Source: Alkalitalea saponilacus
GTDB taxonomy: Bacteria; Bacteroidota; Bacteroidia; Bacteroidales; Marinilabiliaceae
DNA: 64,000 nucleotides
Direction of reading: 5' to 3'
NCBI RefSeq assembly: GCF_900168165.1
Contig: NZ_FUYV01000015.1
Location: 1-64,000 of the forward strand
In this document: in pieces, positions 8,788 through 18,663 of the stretch
Layout: every line of letters begins with the position of its first letter
Position numbering within the stretch: the first letter of the stretch is position 1
The notes under the pieces: generated by a model
The model's database searches: none
What the model was told of the DNA's origin: nothing
What the model saw: the letters and a program-made list of their open reading frames with translations, nothing else
Position numbers and translations under genes: made by a program

Positions 8788-10116
8788 CTAGTTACCAATA
8801 TAATCTCTTACACAACGGAATCCAATATAGGATTTCGCAGAATCCTGATATTCGTATGTACGAGTACTGTTCTGAAGAAAGAAACCAATGTCTTTCCAGG
8901 ATCCACCTCTCACTACCTTACGTTTCATCACATGATGATCTCCGGGCAATGCATTATATTTATAAGTAGGGCTCATGTCGTGCATGAAACTGTATGAAGA
9001 TTCATCAAAAGCACTTGAAGTCCACTCCGCAACATTCCCTGCCATGTCATATAATCCGAAATCGTTTGGAGCAAAGGACCCTACCTGCATGGTATACATT
9101 CCTCCGTCATCACCATAGCGTCCACGCAGAGGTTTGAAGTTCGCAAGGAAACATCCCTGATCATTCCTGGTATAGAGTCCACCCCATGGATAGGTGTTGC
9201 TGTTTAACCCACCGCGAGCAGCATATTCCCATTCGGCCTCACTTGGTAAACGGTACTGCATAACTTCAGGCTGGCCTTTTGAACGCAGGAAGTTATTCAG
9301 TAATTGAGTTCTCCATATACAGAAGGCAGTAGCCTGCTTCCAGTCAACTCCAACTACAGGGTATTCATCAAATCCGGGATGCCAGAAATACATTTCGGTC
9401 ATTGGCTCATTGAAAGAGTAGGTAAAATCGGCAATCCATACCAAGGTATCAGGATATACATTTACTCTGTCCTTCATGATAAACGCTGAACGATCTGCAA
9501 TCTCAATCCGCTCTCCAAATTGATTGTACACTTCGCCCTCATAGGAGTTGGTTTCGAAGTTAAACCTGTTGGATCTTCTGGCCGCCTGTTGTAGGTCAAC
9601 CCATTCATATTCGTAATTCAACAATCTGGTATCGATCTCTTTTCTTCTAAAGAATCTTTCATTCTCAGGTAGAAACAGATCTTCCAATATTTCGGCATAT
9701 TCTTCGTTGTTCCAATTCAATCTGGTACGCCAGTTAATGAAAGGCGGTTCTATGATGTTACCAAAACGATCTTCGGTAATTAAAAACTCATCAAATTGTT
9801 CACCCAACATTGAACGTGCAATACTGTCTCGAACCCAGTATACAAACTGACGATATTCAGTATTTGTAATTTCTGTTTCATCCATCCAAAATGAGGGAAC
9901 AGAAACTGTTCTGACTTCAGTGGTCAACGACCCGGTTATGTCCTGATCATTTAACCCCATGTTGAAGCTTCCCTGAGGAATAAACAGCATTCCATAAGGT
10001 TCAGGTTCATAGAACGAAGCACGTCGTGGAACCCCAACAAGCTCACCATTACCGGATCTACCGCATCCGCTTAAAATCGTGAGTACAATGATACAAAGGG
10101 CAAGTACTTTCTTCAT
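8788..10116 (-). CDS. gldK: Gliding motility / type IX secretion lipoprotein GldK (PorK)
   Basis: Outer-membrane lipoprotein of the T9SS ring. The lipobox LSGC places the acylated Cys at residue 18. The rest is a formylglycine-generating-enzyme-like fold: PQGSFNMG near 49-56, TEITNTEYRQF, the region around GVDWKQATAFC and the C-terminal GGSWKD. In GldK this fold is structural and not a sulfatase modifier, so it should not be mistaken for FGE despite the sulfatases elsewhere in the window. It is 442 aa and lies 40 nt upstream of gldL. Confidence 0.94.
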   Translation of the reverse strand: MKKVLALCIIVLTILSGCGRSGNGELVGVPRRASFYEPEPYGMLFIPQGSFNMGLNDQDITGSLTTEVRTVSVPSFWMDETEITNTEYRQFVYWVRDSIARSMLGEQFDEFLITEDRFGNIIEPPFINWRTRLNWNNEEYAEILEDLFLPENERFFRRKEIDTRLLNYEYEWVDLQQAARRSNRFNFETNSYEGEVYNQFGERIEIADRSAFIMKDRVNVYPDTLVWIADFTYSFNEPMTEMYFWHPGFDEYPVVGVDWKQATAFCIWRTQLLNNFLRSKGQPEVMQYRLPSEAEWEYAARGGLNSNTYPWGGLYTRNDQGCFLANFKPLRGRYGDDGGMYTMQVGSFAPNDFGLYDMAGNVAEWTSSAFDESSYSFMHDMSPTYKYNALPGDHHVMKRKVVRGGSWKDIGFFLQNSTRTYEYQDSAKSYIGFRCVRDYIGN

Positions 10117-10163
10117 AGTTTTCGGATATTCTTAAACTGTTCTGTTAATTTCATACTCTCATG

Positions 10164-11141
10164 TTATAAAAAACGTACACTTCTATATCGTTTTTCTCTC
10201 CTGTTAAGAGATAGATCAAATGTGTATCCAACCATAATTTCGTGGCTTCCGCCACTTCCGGCCCGGCTAAGTTTTGATGTGGTTATATCGTAACTGTAAC
10301 CTATTTTTAGACCGTTTTGTAATTCCACTCCTCCCAATAAAACAACCGCATCTTGTATTCTGTATGACAATCCGCCCCAATATCGCTCCCTGAAAATCAT
10401 ATTCATGTTTAAATCCAACTGCCATGAATTACTGGAATTCTTCAGGAAAAAAGAGGGCTTTAAAGTAACCGGAACTTCATACAAAGTGTGGCTATATCCA
10501 GCTGTAAAATAAAAAGAACGTGGTGTATATACGTTTAACTCTTCATTAAAGTTTGGTTTTGGCTCAAATAAATGCAAAATTGACAATCCTGCATATATGT
10601 TTCCATCTTCATACCATACGCCAACCCCTGAATCAAAAGCTGTTCCGTTATACTCAATCTGATCAATTGAGGGATCTTCATCAGAATGGTAATCACTGGA
10701 GGTTCCTGTCCTGACTTTTGTCCCATCAAAAACCTGATTAAACAATCCAATTGTTAACCCAACTCCGATTCTGCCATCTCCAACAAAATATCTTTGTGCG
10801 ATACTTCCATTAATGGTAATATTTCGAAAAAACCCGATTTCATCATTCATAACAACCAAACCTACACCCCCGGGATTTCCAAAAAAATTATTTATCGCCA
10901 TATCTGCCCCTACAACCGTTGTTCGCGGAGCACCTTCTAAACCCACCCATTGATGCCTGTCAACAGCCACCAAATTGATCTGTCCGGAATGTCCTGCAAA
11001 GCCAGGATTTACCACCAACGGGTTAAACATATTCTGGCTAAACTGTGGATCACTTTGACTATAAGCCAAAGGAGTTATGCAAAATAACACAAAAAAAACA
11101 AAACTGACAGAACAAAATGATCGAAAAAGGAAAAAAAACAT
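10164..11141 (-). CDS. porP: Type IX secretion outer-membrane protein PorP/SprF family
   Basis: A 14-strand-type outer-membrane beta-barrel of the PorP/SprF family, which links the T9SS to substrates or adhesins. The sequence has the family start of the mature protein (SDPQFSQNMFNPLVVNPGFAG) in two parts: SDPQFSQNMF, then NPGFAG. It ends in alternating aromatic strands with MVGYTFDLSL near the C-terminus. I place the start at the ATG at 11141, because that gives a clean signal peptide ending LAYSQ; the frame stays open to 11228, adding 29 basic residues. It is the first gene before gldK. Confidence 0.88.
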   Translation of the reverse strand: MFFFLFRSFCSVSFVFFVLFCITPLAYSQSDPQFSQNMFNPLVVNPGFAGHSGQINLVAVDRHQWVGLEGAPRTTVVGADMAINNFFGNPGGVGLVVMNDEIGFFRNITINGSIAQRYFVGDGRIGVGLTIGLFNQVFDGTKVRTGTSSDYHSDEDPSIDQIEYNGTAFDSGVGVWYEDGNIYAGLSILHLFEPKPNFNEELNVYTPRSFYFTAGYSHTLYEVPVTLKPSFFLKNSSNSWQLDLNMNMIFRERYWGGLSYRIQDAVVLLGGVELQNGLKIGYSYDITTSKLSRAGSGGSHEIMVGYTFDLSLNRREKRYRSVRFL

Positions 11142-11280
11142 TCCATCCCCGGATATGGTATCCGGCTTTTTCAAATCTAAGTTGCACTTAAACCTCTGTT
11201 TTATTTTTTTTCTGAACCATGACCTCATATACTACATTCGGGCTTCAAAGGTTTCATTTTTTTATTACTTTTAGTTTTTT

Positions 11281-12438
11281 TCAGAGCATCATATCACTCT
11301 GTCCTTCTGTGCTTTTAAGGTATAATCTCCACCATTTTTCGGGAAACTCCTTTTTTAACGCCCGACGGTAATCGTCATAATAACACGAGACTATTTTTTG
11401 ATTCACCTCCATCCACCATCTGTTATTATTCAGATTTCGATAAAACTTTATTCCTTCTTCAAACTCATCAAATTGAACAACATAACATTTATAAGCGTCC
11501 ACGGAACATGCCGGAAAATCATATACACGACCGCAGTAACCATCAATAAAATGCCAAATAAGTTCTGCGCCTAGTATGCTGTTTGCCCCCTCTGTGTCAG
11601 CAGGCATTTCAAATAACCCGACTACTTTTAACCGGTCGCTATAACCTGCATACCTCATTATTCGGCAAGCCTCATATGGCTCGCATCCATGCGGAGACAT
11701 TTTTTTGTCATGAAACTGTGGCTGATCTCTTATCACACGAAAGTCCATGCTGAAAAAATCAGAGTCACGTAAAATGGCCTCACATTTTTCAATTCCATCG
11801 CCTCTTATTTCCGCCAGACGAACTATATCAAAGAACTTACTTGTTATTATTTGTTCCTGTGATGGTGATACCAGATAATTCTGGACACCAAAAACAGTTA
11901 AATCTTCAGGTATAATCTCCGCTTGCTGCAATAAAAAACTGATCCAGCTCCTGGAAGTAAAATCCTCTCCTTTTGCATCGGCATCTATAAGTGCATCGGC
12001 TATGGCAATAGAGCACTCACTTTCCTTACTCAATGCTTTATAAACCGACCATGAAAGATCCTGTGTCCCACCCAAAATCAATACGACCGATCCTTTTGAC
12101 CGCAAAAAGTCAACAGCCTCTTCCAGTGCATGATACCTGTCGTTCAATGTATTGCCACGGATATTACCCAGATCAGCAATGCTCACTTCAGATTCGAAAC
12201 CCCTCAGCGAATAAAGCCAAGAACGGATTTCATCCGGACTGTTTTTACTGGATAAATTATCGGCTCCATTTCTTGATTCCGGCACTCCCATCAAAATCAG
12301 ATCATACTCGAAATCTTTAAACCACTCCTTTTTTCCGTTGAAAAAAGAGACCTGCTCCTTTAGCGATTCCTGTATATCTATACCCGGAATTGCTGCAGAA
12401 GTAAAATTACAAGGTTCAAAATAATGGAATATCTCCAC
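11281..12438 (-). CDS. Ureohydrolase (arginase/formimidoylglutamase)-fold protein with lost metal ligands
   Basis: The fold and length (385 aa) fit the arginase/agmatinase/formimidoylglutamase superfamily, and proteins of this kind often sit beside topA or the gld genes in Bacteroidota. The canonical Mn ligands appear replaced. GGxH reads GGTQ, the DAHxD position reads DALID, and SxDxD reads SMDFR. The protein is therefore probably not a standard di-manganese hydrolase, and a structural or regulatory role is possible. It lies between topA (18 nt away) and the T9SS genes on the same strand. Calling it arginase by homology alone would be unsafe. Confidence 0.75.
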   Translation of the reverse strand: MEIFHYFEPCNFTSAAIPGIDIQESLKEQVSFFNGKKEWFKDFEYDLILMGVPESRNGADNLSSKNSPDEIRSWLYSLRGFESEVSIADLGNIRGNTLNDRYHALEEAVDFLRSKGSVVLILGGTQDLSWSVYKALSKESECSIAIADALIDADAKGEDFTSRSWISFLLQQAEIIPEDLTVFGVQNYLVSPSQEQIITSKFFDIVRLAEIRGDGIEKCEAILRDSDFFSMDFRVIRDQPQFHDKKMSPHGCEPYEACRIMRYAGYSDRLKVVGLFEMPADTEGANSILGAELIWHFIDGYCGRVYDFPACSVDAYKCYVVQFDEFEEGIKFYRNLNNNRWWMEVNQKIVSCYYDDYRRALKKEFPEKWWRLYLKSTEGQSDMML

Positions 12439-12456
12439 GATTAATGTTTTAAAAAC

Positions 12457-14889
12457 CTATTTCTTTGCAGCACTTTTTTTCGCCTTGGTGCTTTTTGATG
12501 CAGTAGTGTTCTTCCCACTTGCGGTTGTTTTCTTTTTGGTTGTGGCTTTTTTTGTTGCGGGAGCTTTCTTCCCACCGTCCTCAACCAGTTTCAAACACTC
12601 TTCAAGGGTTAATTTCTCTGCATCTTTTTCTTTGGGGATTTTGAAATTTTTGCCTTTATAGCCTATATATGGTCCCCAACGACCATTCAATATTTGCAGG
12701 TCCGGCTCTTCTTCAAACGACTTAATTATTTTTTTATTGTCTCGCTCCCTCTTTTCTTCAATCAGCTCGATGGCTCGTTGGAGTGAAATTTCCATGGGAT
12801 CATCCACGCCTTTCTTCAAAGAGGCGAATTTTCCATCATGCCTGACATAGGGCCCAAACCGGCCAATGCCAACTACAACCTTCTTTTCCTCATAAAGTCC
12901 GAGATCTCTAGGCAATTCAAACAGCTTAAGGGCCTCTTCAAGTGTGATGGTTTCTATGCTCTGTTCCCGTGTTAAAGAAGCAAAGGCAGGTTTTTCATCT
13001 TCAGCCTCTGTATCCCCCAATTGAGCCATTGGCCCATAACGGCCAATTCTTACAATGACCGGCTTTCCGGTTTTGGGATCAGTTCCCAGAACCCTTTCAC
13101 CCGTATTGCGTTCAGATTTTTCAAGTGTTTCTTCCACCTGATTATGGAATGGTTGATAAAACTGATCTATTGCTTTAGTCCATTGAACATCACCAACTGC
13201 TATCTGGTCGAACTCCTTTTCAACTTTTGCAGTAAACTCATAGTCCACAATATTTGGGAAATATTTAACCAGGAAATCATTCACCACCATACCAATATCA
13301 GTAGGGAATAATTTAGATCGTTCAGCTCCGGCATTTTCTGTTTTAACGCTTTTCTTCACCTCACCTCCTTCGAGTTGAACTAACCGGTATTTTCTGGGGT
13401 TCCCGGGTCGATCCTCTTTCACCACATACCCCCTTTGCTGAATCGTACTGATGGTTGGGGCATAAGTAGACGGACGACCGATTCCTTGCTCTTCAAGTTT
13501 ACGAACCAGAGCAGCTTCTGAGTATCTCGGAGGTTTTTGAGTCCATCGCTCCCTAGCTTCCATAGCCATAAGACCCAAAACATCCTGTTCCTTTAAAGGA
13601 GGCAGAAACCCCGGTGCTTCCTCATCTTCCTTTTCAACATCGGAGGATTCTATATACATTTTCAGAAAACCATCAAAAAGAATCACCTCACCAGATGCAT
13701 GAAACTTATATGTTGAACCTGAAACAGTAATATTGACATTGGTTCTTTCGATTCGTGCATCACTCATCTGACTGGCCAGAGTACGCTTATAAATCAAATC
13801 GTAGAGTTTCTGTTCGGCAGCCGTTCCGGACACGGAATCCTTGTCGATGTATGTTGGACGAATGGCTTCGTGAGCCTCCTGGGCTCCTTTGCTTTTTGTT
13901 TTGAATTGACGGGTTTGCACATACTTTTCACCCATATCTGATTTAATCTTCTGAACCGCAGCAGAAACTGCTGTATCGGCCAGATTAACCGAATCGGTTC
14001 TCATATAGGTGATTTTTCCTGCTTCATAAAGTCGCTGCGCCACCGACATGGTTTGACCGACTGAGAAGCCCAGTTTTCTGGAAGCCTCCTGCTGAAGCGT
14101 TGATGTGGTAAATGGCGCTGCCGGACTTTTGGTAAACGGCTTTCGTGTTACCTGCTCGACCGTAAACTGACCGTTCTTACAATGGGTGAGAAACTGAAAA
14201 GCCTCCTCTTCGGTCTTAAACCTGTGATTTAATTCTGCCCTTAACTCGTGCTTTTTGCCATCCTCATCGGTAACAAAGAATCTGGCAACGACTCTGAACG
14301 CTGAATCTGCGTTAAAAGCATTAATTTCCCTTTCACGCTCCACAAGCAAACGAACCGCAACAGATTGTACTCGACCTGCCGACAACGATGGCTTTACCTT
14401 TTTCCACAGTACTGGTGAAAGTTCAAAACCTACCAACCGATCGAGAACCCGTCTGGCCTGCTGAGCATCTACCAGATTGATATCGATTGGACGAGGGTTT
14501 TTAATGGCTTTTAGAATCGCTTCTTTGGTAATTTCGTGAAACACGATCCTTTTGGTTTGTGCCGGTGTAAGTCCGAGCACCTCATAAAGGTGCCAGGCGA
14601 TGGCTTCTCCTTCGCGGTCTTCATCGGAAGCGAGCCATACCGTCTCAGATTGTTGTACCAAAGATATAAGCTCTTTTACAACATCCTTTTTATCTGAAGA
14701 TATTACATACTGGGGTTGGTAATTATTTGAAACATCAACTCCAAAATCTTTCTTTGCCAAATCTCGGATGTGTCCGTAACTTGATTTTACCAAAAAATCT
14801 TTCCCCAGAAACTTTTCAATGGTTTTTGCTTTTGCAGGTGACTCAACTATCACCAGGTTTAAAGCCTTCTCTTTCGCTTTTTGCGTCAT
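12457..14889 (-). CDS. topA: DNA topoisomerase I (type IA)
   Basis: Relaxes negatively supercoiled DNA. The TOPRIM domain starts with LVIVESPAKAKTIEKFLG near residue 12 and contains the DEDREGEAIAWHL metal motif. The active-site Tyr is in KITYMRTDSV near 299. The C-terminal half has repeated topoisomerase zinc-ribbon-like modules without most Cys pairs (FGPYVRHDG, WGPYIGYKG) and ends in a Lys/Thr-rich tail of about 40 residues, common in Bacteroidota TopA. At 810 aa it is complete. It may be the first gene of an operon running into the T9SS genes. Confidence 0.96.
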   Translation of the reverse strand: MTQKAKEKALNLVIVESPAKAKTIEKFLGKDFLVKSSYGHIRDLAKKDFGVDVSNNYQPQYVISSDKKDVVKELISLVQQSETVWLASDEDREGEAIAWHLYEVLGLTPAQTKRIVFHEITKEAILKAIKNPRPIDINLVDAQQARRVLDRLVGFELSPVLWKKVKPSLSAGRVQSVAVRLLVEREREINAFNADSAFRVVARFFVTDEDGKKHELRAELNHRFKTEEEAFQFLTHCKNGQFTVEQVTRKPFTKSPAAPFTTSTLQQEASRKLGFSVGQTMSVAQRLYEAGKITYMRTDSVNLADTAVSAAVQKIKSDMGEKYVQTRQFKTKSKGAQEAHEAIRPTYIDKDSVSGTAAEQKLYDLIYKRTLASQMSDARIERTNVNITVSGSTYKFHASGEVILFDGFLKMYIESSDVEKEDEEAPGFLPPLKEQDVLGLMAMEARERWTQKPPRYSEAALVRKLEEQGIGRPSTYAPTISTIQQRGYVVKEDRPGNPRKYRLVQLEGGEVKKSVKTENAGAERSKLFPTDIGMVVNDFLVKYFPNIVDYEFTAKVEKEFDQIAVGDVQWTKAIDQFYQPFHNQVEETLEKSERNTGERVLGTDPKTGKPVIVRIGRYGPMAQLGDTEAEDEKPAFASLTREQSIETITLEEALKLFELPRDLGLYEEKKVVVGIGRFGPYVRHDGKFASLKKGVDDPMEISLQRAIELIEEKRERDNKKIIKSFEEEPDLQILNGRWGPYIGYKGKNFKIPKEKDAEKLTLEECLKLVEDGGKKAPATKKATTKKKTTASGKNTTASKSTKAKKSAAKK

Positions 14890-15540
14890 TTAAATAATCT
14901 TAATCAATTATTACTTTTACCTGAGGATGAAAACAGATGATACGACTCTGCAGTGCAGGCAAATAAACCGGAGGGATCAATCAAGTATATAAATCTTAAC
15001 CCATTAAAAGAAATGATGCATTTAACAGAAATCATCTGAAAACCCATTCATGTTTCAGTTTAATTCCGTTTGAATTAAACGTTTTTGATGGTCAAAAATC
15101 CCTCCTACTTATTAAATATTCTGCCATTTCTACCCGCATTTCATGAACGCATCCCTTCACTTTAGGCAAAATAACATATTTAATAACAAGCGGCAAATTT
15201 ATAAAATATTGTTTTATACGATCAAATGTTTAAGAACATCTTAATGATATTTCTGAGTTCTTTGCAAAATCAGAGTCTCTGGAGATGAACATTCATCTTA
15301 TGAATAATGTTTTGGATAAACTGTTCTGTTTTAATAAAGTATTAAGGTAAGGACTACATTCTAATGGCCAAAAATCATTCAGTTTATTAACCACGTAGGT
15401 GGTTAATAAAAAGTTTTTAAGATTTGCGAGTAATCATCTTCAACTTAAATAAAGACCAGAATATAGTGTAATAAACATCTCCTTTATCATAAAATCAAAT
15501 AGTTACATATTTTTTTTTGAGCTATTCGATACATAATTGA
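14890..15540. other. Long intergenic region between divergent topA and rsgA
   Basis: No coding frame is supported. It contains the topA promoter candidate (15194-15226) and a perfect 11-bp palindrome TTATTAACCAC/GTGGTTAATAA with a 4-nt spacer at 15384-15409. The palindrome has no T-run immediately after it on either strand, so it looks more like a protein-binding site than a terminator. Confidence 0.5.
15194..15226 (-). promoter_or_regulatory. Candidate promoter for topA
   Basis: On the minus strand TTTG (15226-15223), a 21-nt spacer and TAAATTTG (15201-15194), then CCGC. This fits the phylum's consensus exactly and would give a leader of about 300 nt before the topA ATG at 14889. Confidence 0.55.
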
Positions 15541-15570
15541 TTGGATTAAGTATGAAAATGATTATTTTTG
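15541..15570 (+). promoter_or_regulatory. Promoter of rsgA, which also decides its start
   Basis: TTG at 15541-15543, a 19-nt spacer and TATTTTTG at 15563-15570 form a good -33/-7 pair. Transcription should begin around 15575, downstream of the first in-frame TTG (15568), so that codon cannot be the translation start. Confidence 0.6.
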
Positions 15571-15585
15571 AAAAAAACTGAGATT

Positions 15586-16512
15586 TTGAAGAAAGGCACA
15601 GTTATAAAATCCACCGGCAGCTGGTATCTTGTAAAAGAAAATGACGGAGAACCTATTCCCTGTCGCATCAAGGGCAAATTCCGGTTAGACGACCTTAAAA
15701 GTACCAACCCGGTTGCCGTTGGCGACAAGGTATCTTTTGAAACCGACCCTGGCACCGGAAACGGTGTGATCGCTGAAATTGCACCTCGAAAAAACTTCAT
15801 TATCCGCAAAGCCACAAATCTTTCTAAACAAAGTCAGATTTTAGCTGCTAATATAGATCAGGCTATATTACTGGTTACCATTAACTATCCCATAACCACT
15901 ACCATATTTATTGATCGTTTTTTGACTTCTGCCGAGGCTTTTAACATTCCTGTAACGCTTCTTTTTAATAAGGTAGACAGGTACGATGAGAAACACCTGC
16001 GGCAGATGAAAGAGCTTAAAGTGATCTATGAAAATATTGGGTACAAAACCATGGCTCTTTCCGCCAAAACTCAGGACGATTTAAGTGAGGTAAAAGCACT
16101 TCTGACGGACAAGACAACAATGATAAGCGGTCATTCAGGGGTTGGTAAAAGCACCCTGATCAACAGACTTGAGCCGGGACTAAATCTCAAAACCCGTGAA
16201 CTATCGGAATCACACCATACCGGTAAGCACACCACCACTTTTGCCGAAATGCATCCTTTCTCATTCGGGGGGTATGTAATAGACACACCGGGAATCAGAG
16301 GTTTCGGGCTAATCATGATCGAAAAAGAAGAGCTGTATCACTACTTCAGGGAGATTTTTGCCGTTTCCCATAAATGCCAATTCCACAATTGCACACATTT
16401 ACACGAACCGGGTTGCGCAGTTAAAAAAGCTGTTGAAGAAGAGGAAATAGCATTTTCGAGATATAATAGTTACATAAGTATTTTACTTAACAAAGATGAG
16501 AAATACAGATAA
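15586..16512 (+). CDS. rsgA: Ribosome small-subunit maturation GTPase RsgA
   Basis: A circularly permuted GTPase that checks 30S assembly. An N-terminal OB-fold (KGTVIKSTGSWYLV) is followed by the GTPase motifs in permuted order: NKVD (G4), GHSGVGKS (G1), then DTPG (G3). The C-terminal zinc site is C-x4-C-x-H-x5-C type (CQFHNCTHLHEPGC). I chose the TTG at 15586, giving 308 aa, because homologues start at this MKKGTVIKSTG point and the upstream TTG lies inside the -7 promoter element. The mRNA leader would be only about 11 nt. It is followed by two histidine kinase genes on the same strand. Confidence 0.93.
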   Translation: MKKGTVIKSTGSWYLVKENDGEPIPCRIKGKFRLDDLKSTNPVAVGDKVSFETDPGTGNGVIAEIAPRKNFIIRKATNLSKQSQILAANIDQAILLVTINYPITTTIFIDRFLTSAEAFNIPVTLLFNKVDRYDEKHLRQMKELKVIYENIGYKTMALSAKTQDDLSEVKALLTDKTTMISGHSGVGKSTLINRLEPGLNLKTRELSESHHTGKHTTTFAEMHPFSFGGYVIDTPGIRGFGLIMIEKEELYHYFREIFAVSHKCQFHNCTHLHEPGCAVKKAVEEEEIAFSRYNSYISILLNKDEKYR

Positions 16513-16542
16513 GAAACGATTAATATACAGAACACTCCAATA

Positions 16543-18651
16543 ATGAAGAAATCCACGATTATTGCATTTCTGAGCATTTTAGTTCTGACAGGAATAAATA
16601 TTTACATTATTTTCTCCCTGCCGGCTGGAGTAAGCACCTCATCATTTCTTGAGAACTCCTATTTTGCAGGCTTTATATCTCTCCTTATCATTATTCTTGT
16701 TGTAACATTCTATTATATCCACATCAAGGATCACAACATTGAAAAGTCGAGGATACAACAATCTGAACAGGCTCTGAGCAAAGTGCTTCAATATTTACCA
16801 ACCGGCATCATTCTTCTGGACAATAACCAGCGCATCAGGGAAGTAAATAAGGCAGCCGTTAAACTTTTTGAGTTGGAAGATTCTGATATAATTAAGGGAT
16901 CTCAGATTGATGAAGAGATTCTGTTCAGCAGATTTCACATTCGGGAGAAAAAGTCTGTATCGTCTAATGGTACCCGCTATGTATTAACCGATAACGACAA
17001 CAATGAGAGAATTATTTATAACGAAAAAATTGCATTTTTTCTGCAATCAGAAAAATATGTCATCAAATTTTATCACGAACTCACTCCCTTCATTCAAAAT
17101 AGTGAATCTTCACTGAGTCCTCAGCAAACAGAATTCATTGCCAACATCAGCCATGACCTCAGAACCCCTCTAAACGGAATTATTGGCATGACAGACCTTT
17201 TGCTGAGTTCACCTCAATTGGCCGGTCAGGAAAAAGAGATGACTACCGTAGCCAAGCGATCAGCAGAAACCTTACTTTCTTTGATCAACGATATTCTGGA
17301 TTTCAGCAAACTGGAAGCCGGAAAATTTGAGATTGAATCCATATCATTTAACCTCATGGAAGAGGTAAATCTCGCCATAAAAGATTTATCTTCTTTTGCA
17401 AGAGATAAAAAAATCACCATTGTTACCCGGCTAAACAACCTGCTGCCTGAAGATTTTATTGGCGACCCCATACGCATCAGACAGGTAATGAATAACTTGC
17501 TTAACAATGCCATAAAATTCACCCCACATGGGCGAATAGAGATATCTGCTCACCGCACCAAGACAGTGCATGGCAATCCTGCGATTCTCATGAGTATTAA
17601 GGATACTGGAATTGGGATTAAACCTGACAAAATCAAACATATATTTGAACCTTTTGCACAGGCCGACAAATCATCTGCCAGGCAGTTTGGTGGTACTGGA
17701 CTTGGAACAACCATTTGTAAACAACTCATTCAGTTGATGGGGGGCGAAATTTGGGCACAAAGTCCATCGGGCATTTCCGAATATCCGAATCAGCCGGGAA
17801 CCGAGATCTGCTTTACCCTGCCTCTTAAGACAAAACGCTATCAAAAATCACTGGATTTTTCAATGATCCATTCATTTACCCAGATAAAAGCTCTGGTTGT
17901 AACAGATAATCAGCTGCACGTGCAAGTATTATCGCGAAATTTAATTTCAATGGGTGTTGATTTTAAACTTGAACCTCCTACCAATGATACGGTTAATCAT
18001 TTAAAGCAAAATAAATCATATCATCTTATAATAATAGATCACCGATTTGATCTTAACGGTTTGGATTTTCTGCACGAGCTTCATAACCAACACCTTCACA
18101 AGGAATTCTTCATCATCATCCAGAGTAGTGATTTGCATACATCAAATACCAGCCTGGCCAGGAGACTTGGTGCCGATATATATTTACGAAAACCTATTCC
18201 GATTTTTACACTTAAAAGAATTCTCACTCAAAATTTTCCCTCCATATCCGAAAGGGAGAAACGAGAGCCACTCTCCATCCCCGAAGAGTTTAACATCATG
18301 ATTGTTGATGACAATCGGCTGAACCAGAGAATGACCGTTAACATATTATCAAAACTGGGATATGAAGCGACTGTGGCTCCTTCAGCGGCAGAATCGGTTG
18401 ATTTGATGAAAAACAAAAAAATTCATTTGGTTTTGTTGGATGCATTTCAGCCTGAAGAGAAAATGACTGATTTAATCAGCCGTTTAAAAACAACTAATGC
18501 CAAATGTCCCATCATTGTTATGATGCTGGAGAAAGATATGAACAAAGAGTTTATGAGCAGACTCACACAAGCGGGTGCTTCCGACTTCCTGCCAAAACCA
18601 ATTCACTTCGATCTGGTTTATCAAACCATACAAAGATGGGGATATAATTAA
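16543..18651 (+). CDS. Hybrid sensor histidine kinase with two receiver domains
   Basis: Membrane sensor kinase of 702 aa. Two transmembrane helices (about 5-25 and 37-58) enclose only a short periplasmic loop. A PAS-like domain follows (about 75-180, VLQYLPTGIILLDNNQ), then HisKA with the H-box FIANISHDLRTPLNGI near 199-214, HATPase with NNLLNNAIKF and a G box FGGTGLGTTI, and two C-terminal receiver-like domains. The first receiver (about 446-560) keeps an Asp in LIIIDHRF and a Lys in LRKPI but lacks the acidic pair near its start. The second (about 580-700) has IVDDN, LLDAFQP and LPKPI. No DNA-binding output is attached. It lies 12 bp before the next kinase gene, so the two are probably cotranscribed. 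Confidence 0.9.
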   Translation: MKKSTIIAFLSILVLTGINIYIIFSLPAGVSTSSFLENSYFAGFISLLIIILVVTFYYIHIKDHNIEKSRIQQSEQALSKVLQYLPTGIILLDNNQRIREVNKAAVKLFELEDSDIIKGSQIDEEILFSRFHIREKKSVSSNGTRYVLTDNDNNERIIYNEKIAFFLQSEKYVIKFYHELTPFIQNSESSLSPQQTEFIANISHDLRTPLNGIIGMTDLLLSSPQLAGQEKEMTTVAKRSAETLLSLINDILDFSKLEAGKFEIESISFNLMEEVNLAIKDLSSFARDKKITIVTRLNNLLPEDFIGDPIRIRQVMNNLLNNAIKFTPHGRIEISAHRTKTVHGNPAILMSIKDTGIGIKPDKIKHIFEPFAQADKSSARQFGGTGLGTTICKQLIQLMGGEIWAQSPSGISEYPNQPGTEICFTLPLKTKRYQKSLDFSMIHSFTQIKALVVTDNQLHVQVLSRNLISMGVDFKLEPPTNDTVNHLKQNKSYHLIIIDHRFDLNGLDFLHELHNQHLHKEFFIIIQSSDLHTSNTSLARRLGADIYLRKPIPIFTLKRILTQNFPSISEREKREPLSIPEEFNIMIVDDNRLNQRMTVNILSKLGYEATVAPSAAESVDLMKNKKIHLVLLDAFQPEEKMTDLISRLKTTNAKCPIIVMMLEKDMNKEFMSRLTQAGASDFLPKPIHFDLVYQTIQRWGYN

Positions 18652-18663
18652 TAAAGTTGATAA

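Noticed and set aside
8788-10116. Reading the FGE-like domain of GldK as a sulfatase-activating enzyme
   Set aside because: Context (gldL, gldM, gldN) and the lipoprotein signal identify it as the structural T9SS protein; the sulfatases here have their own radical-SAM maturase.
15568-15585. Upstream TTG as the start of rsgA
   Set aside because: It overlaps the exact -7 element TATTTTTG at 15563-15570, so it would lie upstream of the transcription start.
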